Assembly: GCA_964035795.1 (NCBI GenBank)
Contig: OZ038320.1
Location: forward strand, 26,543,705 to 26,607,704
Source of the DNA: Pterobdella sp. o SKG-2022
Lineage: Eukaryota > Annelida > Clitellata > Hirudinida > Piscicolidae
DNA: 64,000 nt
Reading direction: 5' to 3'
Of this stretch, positions 12,917 to 25,128 are shown in pieces; the stretch's first letter is position 1; each line of letters starts with the position of its first letter. The notes beneath the pieces were generated by a model that saw only the letters and a list, made by a program, of their open reading frames with translations, was not told the origin of the DNA and searched no databases. The translations under genes were made by a program, and so were the position numbers.

Positions 12917-15900
12917 TGAAAGAAAATAATCAGTTGTTCTCAAAAAAGTTCAAATTTGAAATTGAATTGCTTCAAAATCTGATCCTCAAATGAGTTCAAA
13001 AAACAGCCAATTATGTCAATGGCTAAAAGAAACGAAAATTTTCCCAATAAAAGCATCTGCCCATCAAAACACCTCCAAAAACACCCACACGAAGTTATAC
13101 TCCTACCAAACAAACCCCAATAAAAAACTCGACAGCTCCTACTCCACCTATGCCCATTCCTTCAACCATCCAAAGAAGAACACAAGTGTGATCTATTCAA
13201 AAAACAACAACGATGGGCAGTTTAGATGCTCGGGCTGTATGAAAGTTATCAAAGAGAGGTTCTTATTGAAGGCCTTGGACCGCCTCTGGCATGAAGACTG
13301 TCTCAAGTGCTCTTGTTGTGACTGTAGATTGGGGGAGGTTTGATGTTTTTTTTTGAAATTAAAATTAGCGATGTTATAGAAACAGTATAACTAGTTCACA
13401 AAGTTTTTCGTGAAAAATAAATAAGTTTATAGTTAGGTTTAATCATGTGAAGCTTTTCTAATGAAATATGTTTTTAAACATTCATTTTAAAAGATACGAC
13501 TATATTATTTTTAAAAATTGAGAGTTCATGCTGGTATTGCAGTTATTTCATGAACAGTTTATTTTTCACAAAAACTGTAATACGTTTCACTTTTTAGCCT
13601 TTTCTTATTTGATGTCAAAAGACTAATTATTAGAATCTTGTTCTACACTGAAGTTACAACATCAATACGTCACTGAATGTCTTGTGATGAATGGAAAATA
13701 AGTATTTTCCAAGAATAAAAATGTGGTTTTTAAATAAATACTCCAATCCAAGCAAATTAAGTTAATTAAAAAATTTTTATGATCTTGCATTGAGCGAAAA
13801 TCAGACTGCAAAATAAATGCAATTGGATAATTAACTAAACTAGCCTATTAAAAAAAACAATTTAAATCGAAAAATTGTATTAACTGAATAATAACACGAA
13901 GCTTTTCGTAAGTTGAACTGACATTATCTAGTATAAAAGCTTGTATATCACTTTACAACGCTTTTTGAGAAAACTTATCGAAACTATAGCTATTATGCTG
14001 TTTTAATAAACGTATTGAGACTTTATAAGCCGACATAAAATTTTTTCGAAAAAATAATATTGAAAATACATTATGGTTTTTTAAAGAGTTTTATATTATT
14101 AAAACCTAACCAAATTTTCAGGTTGGTTCGAGTCTTTTCTCCAAAGCGAACTTGCTTTTATGCAGGAGGGATTATTTGCGGTGAGCATTGATTGGCTTTC
14201 ATACATAAAACTAATCTCTTACTCATCAAAAAAATTTTCATCAAATAATTATAAGTACAGTTTATATCAAAGCATACATTGAACGTGGAAATGACAAACA
14301 ATTTTAAAATAAGTCTTAAAAAACGTTTAATTAACATACGTATAATTGAACTAATAAACACATATTTCCAAAAATACACTGTATCAAAAAAGTTAAATTA
14401 ATAAAAAATAACAAATCATAAAATCATGTATGACTTCCAATGAACGAAATTCTTATATAATTAAATCAACATAATCCCTACCACTATCTATTAAAGGTTA
14501 TTCGGGACCACAGGCTACTGTTCAGTGTGTGACAAGATGATTCCTGCATTTGAAATGGTCATGAGGGCTCGGCACAACGTTTACCACCTCGAATGCTTCG
14601 CTTGCCAACAGTGTAGCCACAGGTGAAGGGAAATTATGTTGAGTTATTATATGAAATGAATTGATATGAATAAATGCATTAGTATTTCTGGACTATTATA
14701 TTATGATTAGTGACGTTGAAGAAGCGGTTATTGAAATTGTTGCTATTAAAAATGTTACTCAGCTGTGAGTAAAAAGAATTAAGCTTCAATAGTGGTTAAG
14801 TTAGAAGCAATAAAATAATATTAAGTTCCCCCCAAAATCTTATTTTGAATTCATTTTGACAGCATTTTAACCAGTTAAGTTGAAAATTTTCAAAATGAAT
14901 TAAAACATAACGCTTTTCAAAACTTCAATCACAAAAAACTTGCAAATTTTTTCTGATATTCTTGATTGATATCGATCCAGGAATTAAACGTCATCATAAA
15001 ATCTTGTCGATACTTAAGCGTTATTTCGCCTTTTACCTTTCGGATTAATTTACTTGAATAACTTGAAGATTTTGATATCAATTGTACAAGATTATTCATA
15101 TTTATAAAATAACGTTAAAATCAAAATTGACCTTAAAATTACACTATAAATTGGTCAACATTTGAACGTTGCAAAAGAAACAATCTCTGGCGGAACGATG
15201 ATACATTTGGCAAAGTATTTTTGAACAAAACATCAAATTTGAAAAATATTTTGATACATTTATTGAGAAATAAAAGCTAGAATTTTGAAAAAGTATATTG
15301 CCATACAATTTTAGTACATTTATTATCAATAAAAACTTATAAAAATGAATGGCGTTCAACTGTAACTTAGCTTTAAAAACCATACTTCAAGTTAGTCAGC
15401 ACTTGAACGTTTTGAAAAGAGCAATCTACTTTTAGAAAAAAGAAATACATTCAATAAACTTTTAAAAGTTCATAAAACAATTAAGCCTCAACTTTCCACT
15501 CAACTTGTTATACAAACTCCGCAGGTTTTGTGTAGGAGACCGGTACTATTTATACGATAACAAGATCTTATGTGAATACGACTATGAAGAAAAAGTCATT
15601 CTAGCTCGAGCCTCTTTCGAATATGCCAACCAATACAACAACAGCCCCGTTATTTATAACAACAATATACCATTCAACAGTAGTCATATCAGTTTTCCCT
15701 CTAACAATTTTATCGACCAACTTCCATATTTCCAGGATGAAAATAACAACGTTTTAAATAATTCTTCAAGCGCTTATTACAACCCCAATGGTTGTTTTCA
15801 TTATCACACTACCTCCCCTGATTCCTTCAACAATGTCATGCACCAAAACTTGCAAGAAAATGACAGAAACATCCGGAACTTCTCTATTACAAGATGCCGG

Positions 15901-16095
15901 GGTTTAACTTATAGGAATCTCAGTATAAAAAATAAATGTGAAAAATTTGTTGATAACAAAATTCAGAAACTGCCTCTTTCAATTCCTGGTATCAAACCAC
16001 CATCAACAACAAGTGAAGCTAACAAATTAACCACAACTCCAAATAAGAAGATTAATAACTCTTCAAAAAATACGAGAGCAATCAGTGAAGCTTAA
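12917..16095 (+). CDS. LMO: LIM-domain-only protein (LMO1/LMO3/Beadex type) with long C-terminal tail
   Basis: Two-LIM nuclear adaptor that, by family knowledge, bridges transcription factors through LDB1/Chip. The first exon has an acceptor before 12917, then 5'UTR, with ATG at 12990; coding exons are 12990-13337, 14122-14180, 14497-14622 and 15525-16095 (TAA), giving 367 residues with consistent phases. LIM1 runs from [20 protein letters not shown] through [12 protein letters not shown] to CRRD, and LIM2 from [20 protein letters not shown] through [14 protein letters not shown] to CEYD, with all zinc ligands present. The junction segment [15 protein letters not shown] is nearly invariant in LMO1-3. 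Vertebrate LMO1-3 are about 150-160 residues; this one adds about 85 residues before LIM1 and about 160 Asn/Ser/Tyr-rich residues after LIM2, within the same last exon. Upstream non-coding exons may exist. An AATAAA at about 16218 is a plausible polyadenylation signal. Confidence 0.93.
13885..13945 (+). repeat. Solo repeat with the Penelope-like terminal motif (intron of LMO)
   Basis: Reads acgaagcttttcgtaagttg then aactgacattatctag. It shares the acgaagcttttcgt core and the (a)cattatc extension with the ends of the 44817-46724 element and with 50560-50625. Lies in LMO intron 1. Confidence 0.6.
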
Positions 16096-16390
16096 TACAG
16101 ATAATAAATTGCAGTTTAAATTATAATTCCACTTATGAAATATGTTACTTTCACACCTGCATTGCTTAAATTTTAACGATGTTGTCATGGCAACCACAAT
16201 CTTGCCGAATATTTGGAAATAAATCTCGTGAATAGAAATTTTACTCGAAGTTTTTTATAGACTCAACTAAACTTTAAATTCAAAAGTTTGCACTATCTTT
16301 GTGGCAGACTTAACGACTGTTCTTCAACGATTTTCATACGCCAAACCATCTGATCTTGGAAAAACCGCAATTAATACAGAGAGATGAGGC

Positions 16391-18052
16391 ATGAAAATGA
16401 ATCATCTAAATGTTAAAAGTTTCAAAGCATTATTAAATGATGTTCATCACAAGCAGTACAAGTCAGGGGTTGAGTTGAAATGTAAGAGCTTAGTTGAAGA
16501 AAAGTTGTTGCTTTGGGATGGGCCGATGGAAGAGATAGACCAAGAAATCAATAAAATAATGAAAGAAGAAACTAAAATACACTTGAAAAATTATATTTTT
16601 CATTATCTGCAAAAACATGACATCAATAAAATGTTTATGAACACCGATAAGCAAAAAACTAACTTCAAAGGGGAAAACAGAATGGAAAGTTGTTCAAATA
16701 GTAATAAAAGCCAGAGTATTCTTCCTGTTGGTAATGGCAAAGGTGAACTTCTGTGGTATGTGTGGAAGGCTCAAGATCATTGGCAACAGAGAGTGTTCAG
16801 AAGTGTTCAGAGTATGAGCACTGAGTTGGCGGTTCCGTTGACGAAAAAGAGAGCTGAAAAAGAACAGCGTGAAATGCTTTCGAAATGGAACGAGCTAAGC
16901 ACTAATGAGTTTGATCTATCCAAGTTTAGACCTGTTTATGCCGCTAAAGACTTTTTGGAGGTTGTTGCCAGTTTGAGAAATCCGAATGAACAAGGGTGGA
17001 ATGAAGAACAATCAACAGTTTTTTTTACAAAAGTGAATTTACAAAGTTATTCGTTTTTAGAACTTAAAAATTATTTCAACGATTTAAATTTGAACTTTGA
17101 GCAATCAGGATTTGACGATATTCACTCAGAATCTTTCAAACAACAACGCAAAAAACTGGGCCATGAAATATTATCAAACTCATTGAGTGAAAAGGCGCAA
17201 ATTTTCTTAAGAAAAGGTTCTCCCGTTAGTTTGAGAAATCAAATATGGATGTTAGCTCTGGGATGTGAAGTTAATGGTGAAATTTATTTGGAGTGGGAAC
17301 GTTTGAAAAAGTCTGTCTTAACACACGATTTAATGGTCGATTCTTTAATTTTCAAAGACGTCAAATTGACAGCTACAAACGATGATAAATATTTTGTTTT
17401 CGAAGACTTTTTATACCAGGTTCTATTATGCTTTTCAAGAGACAAAAGTATTCACGATGCTTTAAAATATGCATATTTATATTCTTACACAAATCCAGAA
17501 TTGTTGAAGGAAAAAACAAAAGTAAATGCAACGCCATACCCTCCTAGCGGAGTGATTCCTTTCCATGGTTTCACAATGTATTGCGCACCCCTATGCTACG
17601 TTTATGACAATCCTTTAAGTTTATATTTCGTTTTCAGAGAAATTTATACACGTCACTTCCACCACCTCCACAATATATCTTCTTCACCTCACGGCATCGT
17701 TGCTTTGTGTGTTCAGTTCGAACGCCTATTACTCTACAGAGAAGCTCAATTATTTTTACATCTTCGATCTCTTGGACTACAGCCTCTCAAAATAGCATTC
17801 AAATGGATGATGAAGGCTTTTTCTGGCTATTTATCGTGTGAACAAGAACTAATTCTTTGGGATAGGATCATAGGATACAATTCAAATATAATTCTGCCAC
17901 TTTTGTCTGCAGCTATATTTTCATTCCGAAAAGCGAACCTGATGCAGGTATCTACTTCCTCATCAGCTGAAAACATTATGGTTGATATTTTAACATTAGA
18001 AGTTATTCCTCTCATACAGCTTTTTTTATTCACAGATAAAAATATCAACTAG
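16391..18052 (+). CDS. TBC1D19: TBC1D19-like TBC-domain Rab-GAP family protein, single exon
   Basis: Intronless 553-residue reading frame. It matches TBC1D19 along almost its whole length: MSTELAVPLTKKRAEKEQRE, FRPVYAAKDFLEVVASLRNP, then the TBC domain from RKGSPVSLRNQIWMLAL through VDSLIFKDVKLTATNDD, FVFEDFLYQVLLCFSRD, PPSGVIPFHGFTMYCAPLC and FKWMMKAFSGYL. The glutamine-finger motif (YQ in FLYQVLL) is present. The usual Arg-finger position (IxxDxxR) reads as KDVKL, so GAP activity is doubtful. The ATG at 16391 follows a stop in the same frame, and a tacag lies 10 bases upstream of it. The N-terminal 120 residues are weakly conserved. AATAAA at 18097-18102 lies 45 bases after the stop. The gene is convergent with the tropomyosin gene. 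Lack of introns contrasts with every neighbour and suggests a retrocopy, but the frame is intact. Confidence 0.92.
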   Translation: MKMNHLNVKSFKALLNDVHHKQYKSGVELKCKSLVEEKLLLWDGPMEEIDQEINKIMKEETKIHLKNYIFHYLQKHDINKMFMNTDKQKTNFKGENRMESCSNSNKSQSILPVGNGKGELLWYVWKAQDHWQQRVFRSVQSMSTELAVPLTKKRAEKEQREMLSKWNELSTNEFDLSKFRPVYAAKDFLEVVASLRNPNEQGWNEEQSTVFFTKVNLQSYSFLELKNYFNDLNLNFEQSGFDDIHSESFKQQRKKLGHEILSNSLSEKAQIFLRKGSPVSLRNQIWMLALGCEVNGEIYLEWERLKKSVLTHDLMVDSLIFKDVKLTATNDDKYFVFEDFLYQVLLCFSRDKSIHDALKYAYLYSYTNPELLKEKTKVNATPYPPSGVIPFHGFTMYCAPLCYVYDNPLSLYFVFREIYTRHFHHLHNISSSPHGIVALCVQFERLLLYREAQLFLHLRSLGLQPLKIAFKWMMKAFSGYLSCEQELILWDRIIGYNSNIILPLLSAAIFSFRKANLMQVSTSSSAENIMVDILTLEVIPLIQLFLFTDKNIN

Positions 18053-18096
18053 TTTCATTGATCGTCAAAATTCTTAAATATTTAATTTAAACTTTA

Positions 18097-18102
18097 AATA
18101 AA
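18097..18102 (+). promoter_or_regulatory. Polyadenylation signal AATAAA of the TBC1D19-like gene
   Basis: Canonical hexamer 45 bases after the stop codon at 18050-18052, in AT-rich sequence. No transcript evidence is available. Confidence 0.5.
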
Positions 18103-19314
18103 GCGAATTCAAAAACATACATTGATTTTATTGGAATCGACGTAGCATGATCTAGAAAATCGAAAAAGTAGCATCTAAGTACAATTTATAATTCATTAAC
18201 AATTACTTATCAATAACAAAGTAGTATAAAGTATTTCAAAATTTTGAGAGAATATGATAAAAATTGTTTAAACACTTAAACCGTTGAATAAGTTAGTTCA
18301 GAGGGTTTAATCTTAAGCGTAAGCACAAACACGTTAATATTCCTTAAAACCACCGAATGGAAACTACTCTATAGAAGGTATCAGCATAATTGCGAATGGT
18401 GAAAATGAGATAAAGATGATATAGTTTATGACTTGATGCCCTCATAAAATAAAAGCGTTCACATGTAAGCAGCGTCTTAAAGCTCATTAAACTAAGATAT
18501 ATGAATTTAAAACCAGATATAGTGACACATAAGCGAGTGAAACAGCGTACAATCGTTGTAGAAAAATCAAGCTTACAAATTGGTTAAGCAAATAAGCAAT
18601 TTTCTGGAGATATAGCTCAAAAACGAAAAAAATCCATAAAACTAGTTAAAAATAAGCTAAAAATTATCCGGAAAAAAAAGAAATAACCATTGAAAAATAA
18701 AATAAAAAATATATGACCTCAATAGGGTAAAAAAGGAGATGAATATACTAGTCATAAAAATCGAATAAAATTAGTTGAATAGATGACATTAGTGGAGATG
18801 ATGATACTTAGTTGGCTGTAATTTCATGGGACCTGCTCCCCTTCAAGAGAGATTGGTAATAACTTTTCGTCTGTTGCAACTCTTCTGTAAACATCGTTTT
18901 AAGATTTATTTCATGTTCGATAGTTTGATTGTGTATTCAGTTGTAAAGTAAACATAGTTCAAAAGTCAGTGACCCTTGGAAAAGAGAAAGATGCTGACTA
19001 TAATAAAATTATAGATATATGATATTCATTCGTATATATTATATCATGAAACTTTGATATATGAAAAAATGAAAAAAACGAGACGTGCAAGAATTTTAAT
19101 GTCTGTTATTTAATTCCCATTCGTTGCCATTAAAAACCATGTGTAAACAATTCGTGTTGTGTCTGAACTAAAAATTACAAAACAACTTATAAACACTTGA
19201 ACAATTTTTAAAAATAAAGTTCATAAAAGTTTTACATACAATCTATCTTCACTTTAAAATGATTAGATATAATAACAATATAAATAATAACGATAATCAT
19301 GATTCATTGAAGAA
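18103..19314. other. Convergent intergenic region
   Basis: AT-rich sequence between the 3' ends of the TBC1D19-like gene (+) and the tropomyosin gene (-). No open frame or RNA gene is recognisable. It probably holds both 3'UTRs. Confidence 0.5.
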
Positions 19315-21637
19315 TCAAACGAAATACGACTGACCCTTGACTTTAGTGACTTCCCTCCTCAATTTCTCACTAGTTTCATCGCTATTTGAGGCCCTTCTTT
19401 GCGTCTAGTAAATAATATACTACACATTATACATGACTTAATATGGTCTATAATGTTGAGGTTTTATAATAGATAATAGGCAGAGTATGAAATAGACACA
19501 AACGCAAAGGTTTATTTGACAGAGTTCTAAATATGCTTGCCTTTTAACTTACTTGCTTGAGTGTATAAACAATATATCATAAAACGTTAGTTTGATAGAA
19601 ATAAAATTAATTGTGCTACCTAATTAGACACTTATTCGAAGATTGCACCTAATAAAACAATCATTTTGATGCAGCCATATAAACAAGCTGAACTAACACT
19701 TTCAAGCCTGGCCTTTAGATCGTCAATGGTCCTTGTGTATTTATCTTCTAACTCATCAGTCTGATCGAAAATTATATTCATTACAATTATAAATGTGACC
19801 ATAGTGGCATAAAATGCATGAGTTTCTAGGCCGTTTATAGTTTTGATTTTATTCTTTTTATAGAAAAATTACAAAATTTAATCTGATGATGAATGGACAT
19901 TGAAATCCAAATTGTGAACAATGAAAATGAGTTTTTGCTGAAACTGAACCTATAAGAAAGTATCTCTCCTACCTGTTCCACTTTTGACTGCAGAGCTTTG
20001 AGTTGAGTGGTAAGGGACTTGATTCCATTTTGTAACTCAATTGTACTCCTGTATTTTTATAAGATGTAAAATTCTACTGAAAGTTTCAAAAAAAAATTAC
20101 TTTTCAGCTTGTTCAATGTTCTTCTTTGAATTTGATGATTCTGCTTCTATTGAAGCCAATTTCCTATTGATCTGTACACAGTGTTGCATTCACAAAATTA
20201 AATAGCAGACATACTATTGTAAAAAAATGAGCTCATAACATTGAAACTTGATGTTTCGTTTTCGCTATTACATAGATTAAATATCAAATTATAGATTAAA
20301 CAAAAAAATAAATTACTATCAAGCATACAAAAAGCCCAACCCTTGGTGAAAGAAAATGGGCTATAAAAATGGTTTGATTAATTGATATAATGTGTTAGAG
20401 ATGAGTGATGCCTACTTCTTCACATTTCTTGTTGGAATCAACAGCAGCATCTGTGGTCTCTCTTATGAATTGTTCCAGGCCTGCCAAACGCTCTTCATCT
20501 ATGTCCTTCCTTTGTTCCAATTGTCTTCTCAGTCTATAAATAAAAAATAACATAATAAATATAGTAAATGATTTAAAAGCCAAAAATTCATAGTAGAAAA
20601 TTGTTTCTGAGCATAATAAAAGTATATTTAGATTAAACTGTGTTTTATGTAATGCAATAAAATGATCTTTTCTTAGTTTGATTGTTTAATGTCACTTAAA
20701 GCTTAGCTAAACCAAGGTGTAATGAAAATATCACATGAGTTGCAATTTTCAATTATCATATAGTTATTATTAAAATTTGTATAAAATAAAATCAGAACTA
20801 GCTGTGACTAATAGTATAAAGATGAAAGGCATTGACATGTTATTGAACTGTATGAACTTATGAAACTGTGATTCAATAATATAAATATATGAATACACAC
20901 TTTGATTATCTTTCAGAGCTCCAAAAAAAATTAAATTTATAAACACTAATTTTTTTTTACAAAGCTTCATACTGTAATAATATAAAATTAATGTTCATCA
21001 ATTTCTTTATAAGAACACAAATTCATAAAAAATTTTCTCAAATTGTTTTATTTATTTTGAATGAAATAAAAGCCAAAAATATTTTACAAGCATTGTAATG
21101 ATTTATTCAAAAATTTTAAATTTGGTTAGTAGAAACAACAAAATAAACAATAGATTATGAGTTTATTATAAAAATTAAATTTATATAAGATCTTTATATG
21201 TTCACTTTTGAAATGAAAATAATTAAAATATAGAAAAAAATAAAACATACCCTTCAGTTTTGTCTGCATTTTTAACTGTTTCCTGAAATTTTTCTTGAGT
21301 TTCTCCATACTTGACTTTCAACACCTTTAATATTTTCCTAATATTGAAAAAAAATGTTCACTAAAAACATTAAATTAAACCTCGTATTCTTGGGCCAGTG
21401 AATCCATTCTCTGGTTAAGAGAGAATACATCTTTTTCCAGCTTGAGTGAATATTTATGTCAAGAATTTACGAAAAACCAATATGATAAGAATTTTTCAAA
21501 CTAACTATAGCTTTGGCATTTTTTTCTCCTTCAATTCTTTTAATCAAAACATAGTATGAATCCTTCAATTCATCAGTTTCTTTTTTGATAGATTGAAAGT
21601 CATCCTTTAACGATCCTGATGTTACCTCGTAAGACAT
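19315..21637 (-). CDS. TPM: Divergent short tropomyosin
   Basis: Eight coding exons, read on the minus strand: 21637-21506, 21440-21381, 21324-21251, 20533-20416, 20171-20101, 20048-19973, 19760-19698, 19404-19315 (TGA). They give 227 residues, all coiled-coil-like, with matching phases and no proline in the rod. Tropomyosin landmarks: EKDVFSLNQRM resembles the ADVASLNRRI segment of short isoforms; KCEEINRKLASIEAE resembles KYEEVARKLVIIE; LTTQLKALQSKVEQTDELED and DKYTRTIDDLKARLE resemble the [20 protein letters not shown] and KVLSDKLKEAE region. Length fits the non-muscle or cnidarian-type isoforms (about 240-250) rather than the 284-residue muscle form. Two acceptors are unusual: tcaag before 21440 and taaag before 21324. 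A coiled coil of another family remains possible, but the matches are collinear. Confidence 0.72.
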
Positions 21638-22105
21638 TATTACAATATCAACTAACGAAAGATCTGAAAAAAACAATCGAGACCGAAGCTTAGTCGATTA
21701 GTATGACACCAAAGAACACAGATACTTAAAGGTACTTTGAAGGTACTACATAAAATAAAAAAAATAAATGTTTTTCAAAATTAAAAAAAATTTCAAAAAA
21801 ATTAAGTAAAAAATGTTGATTAGTACGATCTCTAAGCGCTTGTTGATAACTTATTTTTATTCTTGGCAAAGCTGCTGAAAACTATTTAATACTACTGTTT
21901 TGTTTGAATATTTGTGTTTTTATCGCATATTAAGTCAAATCTTAATAATGAAATTTTAGATCAATTATATTTTCAACGGTGTTCAAAATTTTCCGAATTA
22001 ATATATCCCGAAAATTTTCAATCACATAACAATTTTCGATAAATCACGAAAATATTTTTAAAAATTTTGAAAAATTTATGAGTTTTGCCATCAACTAATT
22101 CAAAA
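21638..22105. other. Divergent intergenic region between tropomyosin and zinc-finger genes
   Basis: 468 bp of AT-rich sequence between the start codons of two divergently transcribed genes. It must hold at least part of both promoters and 5'UTRs. I see no TATA box or other motif that stands out from the AT background. Confidence 0.5.
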
Positions 22106-25100
22106 ATGAAGACCGACAGAGAGCGTTTAAAAACATATTTAATTGAAAGCTTCACAAATCTTTGTTGTTCAGAAATAAAGTTCAAAGATAAATTGAAAAT
22201 TGAAGGATTGTTTGGTGTGACAGTAGATGAAGTAGATGTATTTTTAGTTTCATTTAACGAAACTTTCATTAATGGAACGCAAAGTATAACTGCCACAGTT
22301 CATGGAAGTGAGTATTTTGGAGAAGAATTAGTTAAAAACCAACAAATTTCACATTTGCCAGGCATAAACCAACAACTATCAGGTTGAATAAATTTACTCA
22401 TCCATAAAATGTTCATAAAATTAATATTATTGGCAAAATCCAAAATTTCAGGTATCAATGATAATGGCATTGTTATGGGTTCAAAAAAGCAGAAATTAGA
22501 TTTCAATGAATTACAGAATGTTTCTCAATTTCTTAACACTAACAACAACCAAAGTGTCCAAGTATCCAATAGCCATGACATGGATGGAATCATTATATGT
22601 GATGGAGACAGCCTAGTAATTAAAATTTTTTTAAAATATTTTTTTCTAAGTTATCAGTTCAAAATTTAATCGAATATTCAAGTTTTATTCAATTATTTTT
22701 TTTATCTTTTTACAGAGTCAAACAGATGTAGATAATTCAACAAATATCACGGATCTTTCTCAAAATGACTCTAATAACAACTGGAATTTCAACTTTTCCA
22801 AAGTCCTTCCTATTCAACAAAAAAATCATATTTCTTTGGATAATGAGAAAGTTATGGCAGCTACTTTAGCAACAATACGACAACAACAATCTCAACAAGA
22901 CCAGCAAAATCTTATCACAATCAACAATGTTGCAGCTCTGCAGCATCAGCTGAGACAGTCTTATCTCACAATTCAACAACAACAAGATGATAGCAGTAGT
23001 AACATTGAACAAATTTCATTTGATAATAATCATCTTGAACAGTCTGTAGCAGTAGCCAATGCTGCTCTTCAACAACAGTTTGCCATAAATCTAGCTGACC
23101 AATCTGGTATTGGACTAAACAAGGCATTAGTTTCAGGTTAGTTTAAATAATTTTCTATTATAAAATCAAGGGTAAAATCATGTAAAAGAAAATGCATGTT
23201 AATAATCATTTAATATGAAACAAAATTCAAAAATATGAGCATAAACCTAAACTTTTCTCAATTTTAGGTTTACTTTTAGATCAAATCTCTCAAAATTGTT
23301 CAGTGGATGGAGATAACAACAGCATCAACGATGCACAGCGACAAGAAGCCATCAACCAAGTCAAACACCTTTTGGTAAGTTTTCAGTTCTTGCTTATTTG
23401 ATAATAAAAATTTCCAACTGGGATTACAAATATTTTAGTCATAACTGTCATTGACATCAAGTTTAATTCCCATAACACAGTCACAGAATGATGATGAATC
23501 TTCTATAGACACCAAAAAAAATGCAACAATATTACAAGCATTTTCAACAACAAATCTACAAAACACTAATAACAATGAAGGCAATATCAAGTCAAATGAT
23601 GAGCTTATAAAGGATGGAGATGAAGTTGGAGGTGATGAGGCTGACCCAGACTCAAAAATATGGTTGTCGAATGCTGTGGTCATATCTACTGCTCCTCCTA
23701 TTTATAACAACATCAGTACCTCCCACTCCCTCAACACCACATCTTCCTCACCCTCTTGGCAGTCTACAAAAACTAAAACTGCCGACTCTGAAAATATGGT
23801 TTTTATTTTTTCAATTTTCCTTATATCAAAATTATTTATGCTTGAAATTCATAAGCCGAAATCAAAAATGAAGAAAAGTTGATGATGAGTTATATGGAAA
23901 ATAAATTGGAAAGTTTTATACTTATTGAAAAAAGAAAATGATTTAAAATATTGATGATTGTTTTTCAACAAAACATGAAAAAGAAATTATGAATGTTCAA
24001 ATTGGAATTTTTTCAGGTAGAATGTTCTATGCATAGCTTAGTGATTATAAGATGTTATAACTTTCTGTAATAAGATTATAATTGCTTTAAAAAGCAAAGA
24101 AAATTGGTTCAACATGATCAGATGCATTAGCATACTTATGTAGATTTAGATATGTAGCTTTTAAATAAATTAATTCAAAAATATAAATTGACAACAATTA
24201 CAAAGCAAACGATTAAACTTATTTTTTAAAGACATCTTATTTATATGTATGCAAACTTCATACTTTTGAAAACATCTTTTCTGTGCTAATACCACTTGCC
24301 ATTGATTCATCTTAGAAATGAACATTGGTATTTTTCATCATTATAAATTAAGCTCATTTGTTCAAATCTGTACTAAAATAGGTTTCAATTATAATTAAGA
24401 AAATTGTTTGTAGTTCAATTCATTATAACAAAACCAATCAGACCACATCAATGTTGGACAACAGCAATAGCAACTTATCTAACCAGTTCATGGTGCGGCC
24501 AGTGTACTCTTCATCTTCATCAGAACAATCACAAGCTTTCAACCTATCAGATTTGATGCAACAAGAACAATTATTTCAACAACAGCAACAACAATCAAGC
24601 AACAAACAACAACGACAACAAAGTAGAGGGAGGAAAGAGTCCAGGAGATCTTGGACAAGTAATAATAAACCTAACTCATGTCCTTATGCCGGGTGCACTA
24701 AAACATATTTTTTCACTCACGACCTTAAACGACATTTAAGGCAAAAGCATGGAGAGGTAGTGGTTGGAGATGGCTTAACGTCAAATAACTTGTATAACAA
24801 TGTTTCTGTTGATCGAAATGTCATACGACAACAACAGCAGCAACAACAGTTGCAGCAGATCCAGGCCCAGCTGATGCTAGGAGATCGTAAAGACTTTGTT
24901 TTCCTTGTTCAAAATCTCAACACCAAGGCTGAAATTGAAGATGATGATAACATTTTAACGAGCAACAACTGTGACACGACTGTTAATAACAATGATAATA
25001 ACCAAGATAATAATAACAATGCAACCAGCTTAAATCTTAATACCAACAAGAACATAAACATTGATAATAGTAACAACATCATAAGCTTGATGAATGATAA

Positions 25101-25128
25101 ATCTAATGATGAAAAACCGCCGACTTGA
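22106..25128 (+). CDS. Gln/Asn-rich protein with one C2H2 zinc finger
   Basis: Six exons: 22106-22382, 22452-22615, 22716-23136, 23268-23374, 23481-23798, 24442-25128 (TGA), 657 residues, phases consistent. The start is the first ATG, before KTDRERLKTYLIESF. The first exon encodes a compact N-terminal module without low complexity (SEIKFKDKLKIEGLFGVTVD and following), which looks like a conserved domain I cannot name. The middle is rich in Gln, Asn and Ser with acidic patches. The last exon has one well-formed C2H2 finger at about 24679-24750: C-x4-C-x12-H-x4-H, centred on TYFFTHDLKRHLRQKH, preceded by a basic Gln/Arg segment and followed by CAA/CAG-coded polyGln and Asn/Asp runs. A nuclear DNA-binding regulator is a reasonable inference. 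I cannot place it in a named family. Confidence 0.75.
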
